Source: Hyaloscypha bicolor E (taxonomy: Eukaryota; Ascomycota; Leotiomycetes; Helotiales; Hyaloscyphaceae). Taken from it: a stretch of DNA of 64,000 bases. Shown one piece after another: positions 1 to 11,696 of the stretch. Numbering within the stretch: position 1 is the stretch's first letter; each line of letters starts with the position of its first letter. Made by a program: the position numbers and the translations under genes. The DNA lies in contig NW_020194684.1 in assembly GCF_002865645.1 (NCBI RefSeq), positions 5,805,952 to 5,869,951 on the forward strand. Reading direction: 5' to 3'. Under the pieces are notes generated by a model that had not been told where the DNA came from, did not search any database, and saw only the letters and a list, made by a program, of their open reading frames with translations.

Positions 1-107
1 AGAAAGGCCACAAGGGCCAATGCCTGGTCTTACATGGCGGTCAGAATCAAGAAAGGCCTGAAAGGGGCGCGGCCCTAATGCCTGGTCTTCCATGGTGGTC
101 AGAATCA
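1..107. repeat. Two-copy direct repeat at the window edge
   Basis: Two tandem units of about 49 and 58 bases lie at 1-49 and 50-107. Both start with AGAAAGGCC and share a core running from AATGCCTGGTCTT to TCAGAATCA, with only single-base differences in the core. The second unit carries a few extra bases in its middle. A partial third start (AAGAAAGGCC) follows at about 120. The array may continue to the left, outside the window. No function can be assigned. Confidence 0.75.
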
Positions 108-1065
108 AGAAAACTGGAACAAGAAAGGCCAAAAGAAGGCGGGTTCTCTGTTGTATGAGGTGGAGGTGGAGACGCCCACAGCCGCTGCTCTAGTTTGCTG
201 GAAAGAGCCTAGAGTTCTGAGGTAATGTGGCTGTTGAGTGTTGGAAAACACAATGGGCGAGCTAAAGCACGAGATGCATGCGTGTGAAGATCGAAATATG
301 CACCGAGTGAGCGCAAAGACCACGTCCAGACTGCTGAACAGCCAAACAGCATGGGAAGACACAGAGCGCCTGCGTTGTGAACGATCCCCAAGCTAGAGGA
401 GAGGAAAGTTGGGGGGCCATCCCATCGCTGAAATCCCCTGTCAAAGTGACGATGATCTGCGTCTCATCCCTGCGCTCAGGTTGGAGAAATTCAAGACCGA
501 GAGAGTGTGTGAGAGAGGCAATAAACGGACGATTCACTTGATGATGATTTGGGCTCAACTATCATCAGTGTTCCCTTTTCTCAGCACAAGGTACTCCTGT
601 GTCCAGCCTCCCTTGCCTCCCTCTGTCTCATGCCACCCCATCCCATCCCATCATATCCCATCCCGTCTTGCAAACGACTACACGGAGATACAGATCGCAG
701 ACCTACGATCGATTTGTCCTCCAGGTTTTGCGCAGCGCGGTGTTCCGGGCTGCGTCTCCACCGCCGCTCCTAGCCTCGCGTCGTCACAGCTGAACAAGGG
801 TCTCCAACCACCCGAGATCAAGCCACACAAAGGCCTGCTGGCCTCGCTCCGCCAGCTACCAGTACTGAGTAGCTTCCCTTGTCACCCGCCCCGTCTCGCA
901 TTTGCCCTTGCACTCGGAATCCTGTCTCTTCCGCAGTCAAGCCTCTTCTTCCCCAACTCCTCCTTCTGCAAATTGGACGAAGTGCAGTACAGCTGGGAAT
1001 CGAGGAACCAGTTTCATGGTTGCCAACATCAATTGGCCCTGACCGGACAGCTCCTTCCAGCAAAC
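108..1065 (+). promoter_or_regulatory. Upstream/5' leader region of the tricalbin gene
   Basis: No convincing gene lies here. The frame of the tricalbin start stays open far upstream, but the peptide is proline/serine rich and has no family resemblance, so it is read as leader. A CCATCCCATCCC-type microsatellite lies at about 633-668, and pyrimidine-rich stretches between 590 and 960 are typical of fungal promoters and 5' UTRs. A leader intron is possible but was not resolved. Confidence 0.5.
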
Positions 1066-4000
1066 ATGTCTCTGCCCACTTCCGCAGCAGAATTGAAGGC
1101 ACAGGGTGTTGTCGAAGCTGCGCAGGATCCAAACAGCTCAGTCACCGCAGATGATGCCCAGCAGAAGATTGTCACCGAGAGCAAGAAAGCTGGAGTTGCG
1201 GCATTTACCTTCAACCCAGACGCCAGTCCTGAGGAGAAGGCCGCTCAAGCTCGAGCTGTAAGTACCACCATTGGCAGATTCGCAAGCACACCACTAATCC
1301 GCACTTTGCTGTAGAATGTGCCAGCAAACTTCCACCATGAACACACATCCAAGGGAGTCGCAATTCCTACAGATATAGATGATGGGAAGCCTGGTGCATA
1401 TGACCTCCCTCCACCTTCAACCGCTGGAGCTATTGCAGCCACACCTGCCAAAGACAAGGATGGAAAGCCTCTCACGAACGGTGCAAACGGACTCATAGAG
1501 AAAGAAGATGTCGAACAATGGATTGAACGAACAGGCTGGGCGCCAAGGTTTGGCAACGGGTCCTCGGGTTCATCGATGAAAGACGAAAGCCTCTCAGACC
1601 ACCAAACTTGGCTTGAAGGAAAGCTCGAGGACAAATTCTTTGGTGGTAAGTTTGCTACAAAATAATTAGAAGACCTGTATTAAGTTGTTCTAGATTGGTA
1701 TCATAATACTGCGGTCATCATATTTGCCTGCCTTTCTTCGTGGCTCGTCGCAGTTTTGGGAGGGGGCCTCGCTTGGGTCTTTCTGGTCATGGCCATTTGT
1801 GGCACGTATTATCGAACATCCCTCCGCCGAGTACGTCGAAACTTCAGAGATGATATCAATCGTGAACTCTCGAAACAGAAGCTGGAAACCGATACAGAAA
1901 GCTTGGAATGGATCAACAGCTTTTTGGACAAGTTCTGGCCTATTTTCCAACCTGTTCTAGCCGAGACCATCATCAACTCAGTAGACCAGGTACTGAGCAC
2001 CTCGACCCCAGCCTTCCTAGACAGTCTCCGCATGAAGACTTTCACTCTTGGAAATAAGCCTCCTCGGATGGAGCACGTCAGAACCTATCCGAAGGCGGAA
2101 GACGATATTGTCCTTATGGACTGGAAGTTCAGTTTTACGCCAAATGATCACTCCGACATGACTAAGCGCCAAATTAAGAATGCGGTCAATCCAAAGATTG
2201 TGCTTGAAATCAGAATTGGGAAGGCCATGATCAGCAAAGGCATGGATGTCATTGTAGAGGACATGGCGTTTTCTGGGCTCATGCGTGTGAAGATAAAGCT
2301 TCAGCTGCCCTTCCCTCACGTGGACAGAATCGAGATCTGTTTCTTGGAGAAACCTAGTGAGTAGCACTTTCCTTGCGTTTGTCCCCTTCTCTCAAAAAGA
2401 GCGCCCAATAATCATCTGGGTTGTGAGATCTCACTACCTCCACCTTTCTTTCTGGAGCTTTTTGGACGTTTCAGCAGGATCAGAATATTCCAAGTATACC
2501 GACTAACTCTTATTTCTAACTTCAAAGCCATCGACTATGTTTGTAAACCCCTCGGCGGTGAGACTCTTGGTTTCGACATCAACTTCATCCCTGGTTTGGA
2601 AACGTTCATTCTGGAACAAATTCACGCCAATATCGGACCCATCATGTACGATCCGAACGTGTTCCCCATTGAGGTAGCTAAAATGCTTTCCGGATCGCCC
2701 GTCGACCAAGCGATTGGTGTTCTCGCCGTCACTATGTATGGAGCCCAAGGCCTCAAGAACCCGGACAAGTTTTCAGGAAATCCTGATCCATATGCTGTAG
2801 TATCATTCAATAACGGGGCTCCTCTTGCTCAAACGAAAATCGTTAAGGAGAATGCCAATCCGAAATGGAACGAGACGAAATATGCTATCGTCACATCTTT
2901 CAATGATTCCCTTACGCTTCATGTATTTGATTACAACGAATATCGCAAGGACAAGGAGCTTGGGACTGCCACCTTCCCCCTAGAAAGAGTACGCGAGATC
3001 CACGAATATGAGAATGAACAGCTTGAGGTCAAGCTCAACGGCAAGGCACGCGGCTTATTGGCAGCTGACGTTCGTTTCTTCCCCGTTCTAGAGGGACGAG
3101 ATCTCGGAGAGGGGAAGAAGGCCCCTCCACCAGAATCCAACACCGGTATCGCACGCTTCACAATTGAGCAAGCCAAGGAGTTGGATGGCTCTAAAAGTTT
3201 GATTGGGCAGCTCAACCCATATGCTGTTCTTCTTCTTAATAACAAGGAGGTTCATGTCACTAAGAAACTCAAGCGGACCAACAATCCTATCTGGGACAAT
3301 GGCTCAAAGGAACTTCTCATCACTGATCGCAAGACCGCGAAACTTGGGCTGGTCATCAAAGATGATAGAGATCTTACTGCAGATCCTATGCTTGGAACCT
3401 ACCAAATCAAGCTCGATGACATGCTGCAGTTGATGGAGAAGGGCCAGGAGTGGTATCACCTTGCTGGTGTTAGGCAAGGACGAGCGAAATTGACCTTGCA
3501 ATGGAAGCCGGTGGCCCTAACGGGGGTAGGAGCGGGCACTGGTGGTTATGTCACACCTATCGGGGTGATGAGATTCCACTTCAAGAACGCCCGTGATCTT
3601 CGCAATCTGGAGACTCTTGGCAAGTCTGATCCCTACGTCCGCGTCCTTCTCTCCGGTATTGAGAAAGGCAAAACTGTCACATTCCAAAACAATCTCAATC
3701 CAGATTGGGATGAGGTTGTTTATGTGCCGGTACATAACGCTCGAGAGAGGTTGACTCTCGAAGTCATGGATGAGGAAACACTCAACGCTGACCGGTCGCT
3801 GGGTTCGGTGGAGGTTGCAGCATCCGACTACATTTCGCAGGCTGAGAATGGCGAATACGTCGTCCATGATTCAAAGACGCCACATGCTGGCAAATTGCAA
3901 CTCCACGGCAAAGGATCGCCGAGGGGAACTCTTAACTTCACCGCGGCATTTTATCCATGCCTGAACATCGCGGACCCGGAAGAAGAGGAAGAAGCAGCGC

Positions 4001-5948
4001 GGAAGAAATCTGCAGAACGTGGCCGTATATCGATTGATGGCTCCGAGAAAGATTCTTCTGCTCCAGCCAGCCCAAAGTTCGAGAATGGGAAGGCTGATGC
4101 TGTATCAGCAGCGAACGCAAAGCTGGAGAAGGGAAAGATTGATCCTGATCTGGCAAAGAAACTTGCGGAGGGCGAGAAGGAACAAGAAGAGACGACCGAA
4201 GTGAAGAAGTTGCCTAAGATTCGGTTGACCCCTGAGGAGCTAGTGAAGTACGAATCTGGACTTATTATATTCAAGCTTCTGGACGTTGAGCTTCCGCGGC
4301 CCAACGTTCGCGTGGAGGTTGTCATGGATGATATGGCTTTCCCATCTTACTCCTCGTCGACTATTCGGACCAGAAAAACTGTTCTCGACGATATTGGCGA
4401 TTGCTTTGTCCGCGAGCTCGATTTCTCGAAGATCACCCTTCGCATCCGCGAAAAGGGTGACAGCAAGGGAGACGAAAAGAAAGACCATACCCTTGCTAGG
4501 CTAAGTGGAAACACACTGGACACCCTGAAGCAGTGTCTTGTAAGCATACTGATTCTAAATACGATTGCTCAAGACTGATGATACTGCAGAATAACCCTAC
4601 GACCCTTAAACTTAAAGACGAGAATGGACACGTCTCTAGCATCAAAGTTAGCTTGAAATATCTCCCAGTCAAGATGAAGTTGGATCCTAGTGAAAGTATC
4701 AACAATATGGGTAAACTCCGCGTGGATGTCCTCGACGCTACAGATCTCCCATCAGCCGACAGGAATGGATACAGTGACCCATATTGCAAGTTCGAGCTTA
4801 ATGGCAAAGAAGTCTTCAAGACTAAGGTACAGAAGAAGACTCTCCATCCGGCTTGGAATGAATGGTTTGAGGTAGACATTGCTTCGAGGACGGCAGCCAA
4901 GTTTGTTTGCAATGTCTACGACTGGGATTTTGGTGAAAAGGCGGACTTCTTAGGTTCGTCAGACGTCAATCTGGACTTGGTCGACCCCTTCAAAGGCAAA
5001 GAGCTCAACCTTGCTCTCGATGGAAAGTCGGGATCAATCAGGTTGCGATTGCTTTTCAAGCCGGACTACGTCACTCGCTCTCGCCAAGGCTCTTCAACCT
5101 TCTCGGGGACATTTGCAACACCAGGCAAGATTGTTACGGGTGTTGCGGGCGCTCCTATCAAAGGTGTTGGGTTTGCGGCTGCTGGCGTTGGCAAGGGCGC
5201 CTCGTTCATTAAACACGGATTCAAGAGTAAGAAGAAGTACGATGACAGCAATGATGACTCTACAGGAGCATTAGAAATGGAAGCAGAAGACAACGAGTTC
5301 CTCCGCTCTTCCGACCAGGGACTGGGCCCGAGACGCGCGGCTGCCCTTGGAACAGGTGCTGAGAACAACTCGGCGCCGATCACGCCTCCGGATTCTGCTG
5401 CAAGCAGCACCCCTCACAGCCGCACGAAGAGCTTCGGAGCTGCCTCGGTCAATAGCACGATCCATGGCGGAGCATCAGGTCCCCCCACTGGCACAGCAAG
5501 TTTCACTATTCTCTCTGCCGTAGGCTACCCTCCATCCTCAAACGTAATGGTCTACGTCAAGCAGATCGGTCCCAAAGCCAAGACTATTCATAAGACCGAG
5601 CACATCAAATCCAGCTCCGGTACCGTAACATTCAACGATAAGAAAGAGAGCTTCAAGTGCTCCTGCTCGGCAGACACGCAGTTCCAGATCCAAGTCAAAG
5701 GCCACAATACCTTCGGCAGCGATGGTGACCTTGGAGAAGGACTCTTCTTCGTCGATGAATCAGGTACCGGCTTGGAGAAGAGCGTCAAGGCGGGAAGCGG
5801 CCATGTGGTGCTGAAGAGCAACTTCGTGCTGACGTCTACGGAGAACGGGCTTGGTGATAATAGTCCGAAAAGCAACGTTTTCCGGAAAAGTTTGTTGAGC
5901 AAGGGAAATGGACGGAGTTCGAGGGATGTAACGCCGACGCCGCAATAA
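1066..5948 (+). CDS. Tricalbin-like SMP/C2-domain ER-plasma membrane tether
   Basis: Five exons fit one frame: 1066-1257, 1315-1645, 1694-2356, 2528-4539 and 4590-5948. All introns are GT-AG with phases that match, and the product is about 1,518 residues, like yeast tricalbins. In order there is a disordered N-terminus, a hydrophobic hairpin-like membrane segment (about 180-217), an SMP lipid-transfer domain (about 238-450), then C2 domains near 458-560, 601-710, 741-850 and 1107-1210, each with the NPDPY/KSDPY/YSDPY-type loop or a derivative. A weaker C2-like block spans about 971-1106, and a Ser-rich tail ends in a further beta-rich stretch. The second C2 has NPYAV where Ca-binding Asp is usual, so it may not bind calcium. 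Tricalbins tether cortical ER to the plasma membrane and move lipids. The start was chosen at MSLPTSAAELKAQG because sequence further upstream is not protein-like. Which of Tcb1/2/3 is the closest relative cannot be told here. Confidence 0.93.
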
Positions 5949-8900
5949 TGGAAATAAGGGGACGATGAGAGTGTTTTGTGTTTTTGTTGATATGCTTGCG
6001 ATACCATAGCGACTGCTCCTTTTCTCTTCCTCTTTCTTTGAAATACCTACTACGATGGTTTCATTCTCGTTGGATCAGCGAGGTTGATTCGAGCCCGATC
6101 GATGATTTGATGGTTCTGATAGATAAAATTGGAATGGACAACGAACTGGAATGGCAAAAGTATGGGTTCCGGGGAGATTAATGAGTGATAGCAGTGCGCT
6201 GGGGCGAGACGGTTCATGATAATAAACATTGAGATTATGTTTTGGTGTCTGCCTTGTTTTGAGTGCAAGACTTGGCATGAGATGATCTTGTTATGGCTTT
6301 CCGTACATCTTGGACAGCCAGGTTAATCATGCTTGTTGGTTGATAATATATAAAGACATCGGAGGCGTAAGTCCTTGGCTCTTCAACAAGGTGCACGAAT
6401 TCTCACGCGCACGCAGAGCCTGCCTCAAGCACATGCTTAACGAGCGAATGGTTGACATACGATACCTCGAAATTCTTGTCGTCGATCAAGAATTCAAGAA
6501 CCAGAGATCGAGTATGCGTATGGTGCAACTCTTGAATACGGCTCTTAAAATAAGGTGCGGAGACACCACCAGCATTGGAAGCTTTCTCTTTGATGGAAGC
6601 TTTGCTTCAAAAGACGTTTGTCTGTTCATTGCTACCTTCTCCTTGCGAAACTCGGTGATATGCCTTCCACAATAATCAACATCTGGGATCTGATGGACTA
6701 TAAAGACAATGCAAATTCTTGAAGGTCATATCTATGAATGGAACGGAATGAGACTGGGCCTGTCTAAGCCCTCTGGGTACACCTCCTCGATTCCTCGTCA
6801 TCTACTGAGCTTGGCAGCTTGCTGTGGTTTTGATGAATAACCCAAAGTACCCTTTCCTCATTGCTAAATGTTTGGAGTTGCTCCTTTTGTTGTCACACCC
6901 CAAAATTTCCAGCCGAATCTATCCCAGCTTCATAGTAGCTCTCGTCCAGTCCCCTTCTACCTTTACTCCAGAGACCTCGAAAAGTGACAGCGGAATGCTT
7001 ATTTGATAACATTCTAAAGACGGGTATACCATCACCGTAACATCCTGGGGTCCACTAGGTGCAAGAGCTCTTCGCGGAGCCTTGCTCGTGAAGGAACTCC
7101 GTGAGTTTGACCTTTGGCGGGTATTTCGGTACTCGTCATCTGAATTCTCAGGACGCAGCTGAAAGATTTGCATCAACTGTTTGTTGAGGAGCATTCTTTG
7201 AAGAACTATATATACCCGAGACGAGGCTGGGCCTGTGAAATACTTGATCCGGCGACGATGTCACAATTAGGGTCAACACCTTTTAGGTAATGTAATTGGG
7301 GCTGCGGCTGTCTTTTATAGAGCTGGTCATCCCGAAATGGGTGTAGAATATGCATTTTGGAAGGAAATCTGATACAGAACTGTGTGAGTAAGTACGCGAT
7401 TCGGGGGAGCATTGAAGCCTGCGATTCATGATTTGGTGGCCACAACTAACTAGCTCTACACTATTACCTCAACTCTCCCTTGCTACCAGGTCAAGATGAA
7501 CACGAAAGGCGTATAGTCGCTTTGTTGGAGATCACCTTATCGTATGCGCCCTCGTCGAATGCCACCTCGAAGATCACCTCACGATATAGCCTCCGACAAC
7601 TATGAAGACTCCTTCCTCGATCCAGGTTTGCAATATTGGTGAATGTGTCATCAGTGGCCAGTCTGTTGTCATTTTGCAGCCACCGGGGGAGGACGCAGTT
7701 GGAAGACCGAACGAGGACTGCTGCCACAGTACATCGAAGAGTGTGCGTTAAGGAGAGAGTAGCTGGGCTACACTTTGCCCTCTCTGATGATTGCATACAA
7801 ACATTCCTATTCTTAGGTTTTCATCAACTGCGAGAAAAGGTTCTTGAAATCTAGCTTTCCGAGTCGCTTCGAAAGCTGTATCATAGATTTGTCCATTTGA
7901 CTGGAGTTCCTGTGTTCGTTATGTAATTTTTGAAGGCAACATTTATATAGATGTGGAGCCTATGCTTTTGATGAGCCTGTTCCAAAGATCAGAAGAACGG
8001 TACGCGAGACAAAGTTGGATTGTCGTAAAACCGGTCCCTTTCCTTTGTGGAGTCTATGAATTTACCTTCCATACCACTTAATACTTGCAGGCTAGGGGAT
8101 CAAGTCAAGTTGTTTCTGGGAGAAAAAGATCCCGGGGATGTGAAATCCTTCTGGGCAGAACGTACCGTGCTGGGTCCGTTTCTCCTTGCAAACGAGCTGG
8201 CTTGTGCTTGGTTGATGTTTTCTACGAGTTGACCAAGAGTGGGGTTGGGTTGCGGGTCGAGCTGAGAAGTGGTTGCCAGACAGCCCACCTGAAGACCCAG
8301 AAACGAAGATGATTGTCTTACCGAGGCGATACGCCTTTGGAAGCAACCGGGAAGTTGAATTCTATGTCAAAGGGGCAAGTTTGTATAGCCAGAACGCCTA
8401 CGACGAGACTCGAGATGTATGAGAACTCCTTTGTCAAGCTACTGAAGAAGCAGGTTTTGTTGTCAAGCAACCAGCTTGCTGTCACTTCCGAAATAGTTCG
8501 GAAGAAAGCCACGAGAAGAGGGCAGGCCTAGGACTGCTGTCGCCATCAATGGAATCAATAGAAGAATACATGTGAGTGAAGAGAGACTTAACTAGCTCCT
8601 TGGACTTCCTGAAACCTGTTCATTCCAGATGGCCATTGGGAGTAGAATAACGAAAGCCTCTTGGCGTACAGATTCAACTAACTGCAGGAGGACTTTCTTG
8701 GATTCTGGCTTTGGTAGCTGCAACGGATTGAAGCATTCTTCGAAGTTCAAAGAGCGCTTAAATAGTCGGGGCGGGCCTGTTGTCGAGCACAGCTTCGGCT
8801 CAACAGTATGCACTTGCGTTAGAGCCGCTTTGTGGGGGATGAACGTTTGGCTTCGTGAAGGTAAATTGAAAGCCTGTTTGTTTGCCATTGTCTACCTGCA

Positions 8901-8951
8901 TGCGAACAAGGCAATGTTCCAACCATATATAAAGACCAAAACAGCGCGACA
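5949..8951. other. Gene-poor spacer, no supported gene
   Basis: This holds the tricalbin 3' UTR followed by about 3 kb with only short overlapping open frames (largest about 121 codons at 6310-6675) that show no domain, no consistent splicing and no composition bias. The phrase TATAAAGAC recurs at about 6348, 6699 and 8929, twice shortly ahead of an ATG, and CTTGAAGGTCA recurs at about 6715 and 8991. These could be remnants of an old small-gene duplication, but the resemblance is weak. Confidence 0.4.
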
Positions 8952-9185
8952 ATGGCTCATCGCTACAAACAACAAGCAGAACGGAGACTTCTTGAAGGTC
9001 ACCAGATATTGGAGGATCAACCTACCTGCAGCAGCACTGCTCGGCGGAAGGTAAGGTTACTACTTCTGAGGGAGGCCCGAAGGGCGGGTACAACACTGGA
9101 GTGGTGCGCAGAAAATTTGGAAAGGCGTAGTAAGAAACGCAGAATGACAGCAAAAGAGTTGTTGACAGCAAGGAAATTCGGATAG
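8952..9185 (+). CDS. Possible small basic hypothetical protein (77 aa)
   Basis: An ATG follows a TATATAAAGACC box by about 25 bases and opens a 77-codon frame ending at TAG. The product is strongly basic and helix-prone, with runs such as RRLLEGHQILE and LERRSKKRRMTAKELL; it has no signal peptide or membrane segment. A GTAAGG at 9051 could be a splice donor, in which case the second half would be wrong. I recognise no family. It lies between the gene-poor spacer and the FYVE-RING gene, which runs towards it. Only the TATA-to-ATG arrangement and amphipathic composition support it. Confidence 0.25.
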   Translation: MAHRYKQQAERRLLEGHQILEDQPTCSSTARRKVRLLLLREARRAGTTLEWCAENLERRSKKRRMTAKELLTARKFG

Positions 9186-9316
9186 CATGGAAGGTAGACA
9201 AAAACCACAATTGGACAAGATGTTCAGACTGGAGATTGCTCTTATTCTCATCTATTCTCAATTCATGCCTGTCGCCGAAAATGCCATAAATCCTCCAAAA
9301 TTATCACAAAAAACCT

Positions 9317-11696
9317 CTAATCACCACGGTCATGATCATGTAATGGGCACTTTCCTGGCATCTTAGTATACCAGCCCCTGATGCACTGCAAGTGAAACCG
9401 GCAAAAACATTGAAGCCGTGCCATATCCTGTCCTGGCTCATACTCCTCAAAACAAATGCTACATTCCGCCTGCTGAACGCAATCTTTCTCCGAAGCTTTG
9501 TATGGGAAAATTGTGCCTCCGAAACGGTGGCCACCGGGAGATGGGCGATTTTGGCCGAGGACGACATCTGCGTGGGCTTGTTCGCGGGCGGCGGCTCGTC
9601 CTTCGGCGGTGTTGGGGACTGCAGCTGGAGTGGGTGAAGTGCCTGATGGACCTGCTTGCGAGGGATCTGTGGTTTGGTTTGGAGCCTGCTGAGCTGGTGG
9701 AGGGGAAGAGGAAGGACTAGAAGCAATTCCCAGCCGTGCCATACGGTCAGTAAGGCATGCTTGGACGTGAGCGTCACGTAGGTCCTGGAAGTTAGGAAGT
9801 TCTCGGGATGGAAGCTCCTCGTGGCAAACCCAGCACTCGTCCTCTTCAGCGATCTGGCGTCGAGGAGGGTTGGGGCGAGGAGGCTCGGGAGTAGTTTGAC
9901 GCTCCATTCTTAGATCCGATTGAGCAGTGTTGGGGATGAATGGCCGGTAGTGAGGGTGTCCTCGAACGGAGTGTGATCTTTCAAGGTTTGTTCCTATGGA
10001 ACTTGGATACCCGCCCTTCGATGCAAATGTTAGCTAAATTTCAAAAGCTGGATATCAATGACATCGTGTGAATTGGCGGATTGGTATTTACCATCGTCTG
10101 GTCACGAGAACTTCCGACCTGTGTGCCAATTAGAATTTTGGAAGGCGAGGGATGGCAGGTTACTTACAGTACTACTTCTTGATCTGCTTTGGAACTCGTC
10201 AGGCCTCAGTAGACGGTCCCCTCTCTCGTTGTATGGTGCCCCACGCGGCTGATTCTGTGCTTGTAAGTAGCGATTGGGAACAATCGGGTCCCTTATCCTT
10301 CGTTGGATATTCCCTAATCTTGGACCAAACTCTGCATCAGGGTTTGACGAGTAGTCCCCAGAGGTGTTTTGTGGTACTGCTGTGGTGCTTACGGATCTGG
10401 AATGCCTTCCCTGGTATGAGGTTGGCCGTTGGGTGTTGGCTGGCGGAGCTGTGTTTGGATCTGGCACGCAGGGGTTACAAAGTCGCACACGCTCTCCCCC
10501 ACCAAGACTCGCAACGTCTGAGCTGCCCGCGGTGTCTGTCCTACGTGGGGGATGAGGATCTGGTGAGGTTGGTGATCCGCCGTCCAGCGGTGGTTGGACA
10601 ATGTATTGGTATGGAATTGTGATGCGATGGGGAGAGCAAGAGTTACAGACAACTCGCCCACATTTTCTAAAATCGGTAAGACTGACTTTCGCGACAAAAC
10701 AACATCAAACAACAACGCAATATGAAGGAGGGCATACCTGCAGTGATGCTTGCGGACAAAGAAGCCTATTCATGTGGTTAGCACTGTGTATAATAATCCC
10801 GGTTAGGAGAATTTACTGAATTGTGTTCTGCAGATGGGACAAAACGTAACTTCCGCATCTGGTTGCCATCTTGGCAGTACAAACTCTGGAGAAGGAGGAT
10901 GCAATCGATGCCTGACTTGACTAGGAGAGTCGTGAGACAACAGAAGAGTGTCTCTTGATGACCCCGACAGCGAGGAGTCATCCTCAGGCCCAGATCTTGT
11001 ACTGAGAATTGGCGTACGTGTCGGTGTACGTGTTGGAGTACGAACTGACACACTTGCAGTGCTTTCAGGTCCCAATTCTCGCCATACCCCCCCTTGCGGA
11101 CGCTCTTGAGCTTCTCCGGATTGAACACGGGAGACTCCAGTTGAGGTTATATCATTAGCACCAGATCTGGCTGGAATTGAAGTGCCACTTCTAGATGTGG
11201 ACGAACTATCCCCGAGGAACTCTCGAAGACTGACGGGAGCCGAATTACTTGGCACTCCGGACCCTTCCCGCTGGTGAGAACGTGGAAGTGCTGGGGAGCC
11301 CCGTTGCGGAGTAGAATGGCCATCGACAATAGCAGAAGGTCTGGGCGAGCTATTTGATACACCCTCCAGGTAAGGAGCCCTTGTCAACATCTCATGTGAG
11401 ATGACTGACAAAGATGAGTTACTTCTAGACCTATATATGTCGAGAATGTTTCCATCTACTCCATGGAGATTGATGTCTGGTCCTTCTTCAGCATCCTCAT
11501 CGTATATATCTCTCATATCAATACGGAATTGATCACCAGGCGGGTTTGGGTGCATGGCCTCACTCGCAGCTCCGTCATTATCCCAGAGAACGGGGATCGG
11601 CTCGGAAGTTGGGATTGGCGGTAGGGGTCGCTCAAATCGATGTTCAGACCCCGAATGCGGCGTGGTAGACCCAGATCTGGGGCCTGGGTTGTCCAT
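9317..11696 (-). CDS. FYVE-RING zinc finger protein, putative endosomal E3 ubiquitin ligase (Pib1-like)
   Basis: Five exons join on the minus strand: 11696-10817, 10765-10738 (28 bases), 10666-10168, 10118-10092 (27 bases) and 10015-9317. Phases fit throughout and give about 710 residues. A long Ser/Pro-rich N-terminus is followed by a FYVE-type finger (about 281-375) with CPIC, RKHHCRKCGRVVCNSC and closing CNPC. FYVE fingers bind phosphatidylinositol 3-phosphate on endosomes or vacuoles. A Cys-Cys-His-Cys knuckle (C539, C542, H561, C565) comes next, then a C-terminal RING (C663, C666, C681, C683, H686, C689, C701, H704) that would recruit an E2 enzyme. The FYVE finger is split over three exons. 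The last RING ligand is His rather than Cys. The least certain step is the 27-base exon and its following acceptor (AAG at 10016, after a GCTAAC branch site); skipping it keeps the frame. The gene is divergent from the Zn2Cys6 factor. Confidence 0.85.

Noticed and set aside
409..1065. In-frame upstream extension of the tricalbin gene
   Set aside because: Low-complexity Pro/Ser peptide with no family resemblance; the MSLPTSAAELKAQG start fits better.
4496..4912. Minus-strand 138-codon frame
   Set aside because: Antisense shadow of tricalbin exons; no domain.
5588..6007. Minus-strand 139-codon frame
   Set aside because: Antisense to the tricalbin tail.
6310..6675. Plus-strand 121-codon frame
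   Set aside because: No domain, signal or splicing support; isolated in the spacer.
10152..10622. Plus-strand 156-codon frame
   Set aside because: Antisense to exon 3 of the FYVE-RING gene, whose zinc ligands prove the other strand.
10389..10715. Minus-strand 108-codon frame
   Set aside because: Wrong frame over FYVE-RING exon 3.
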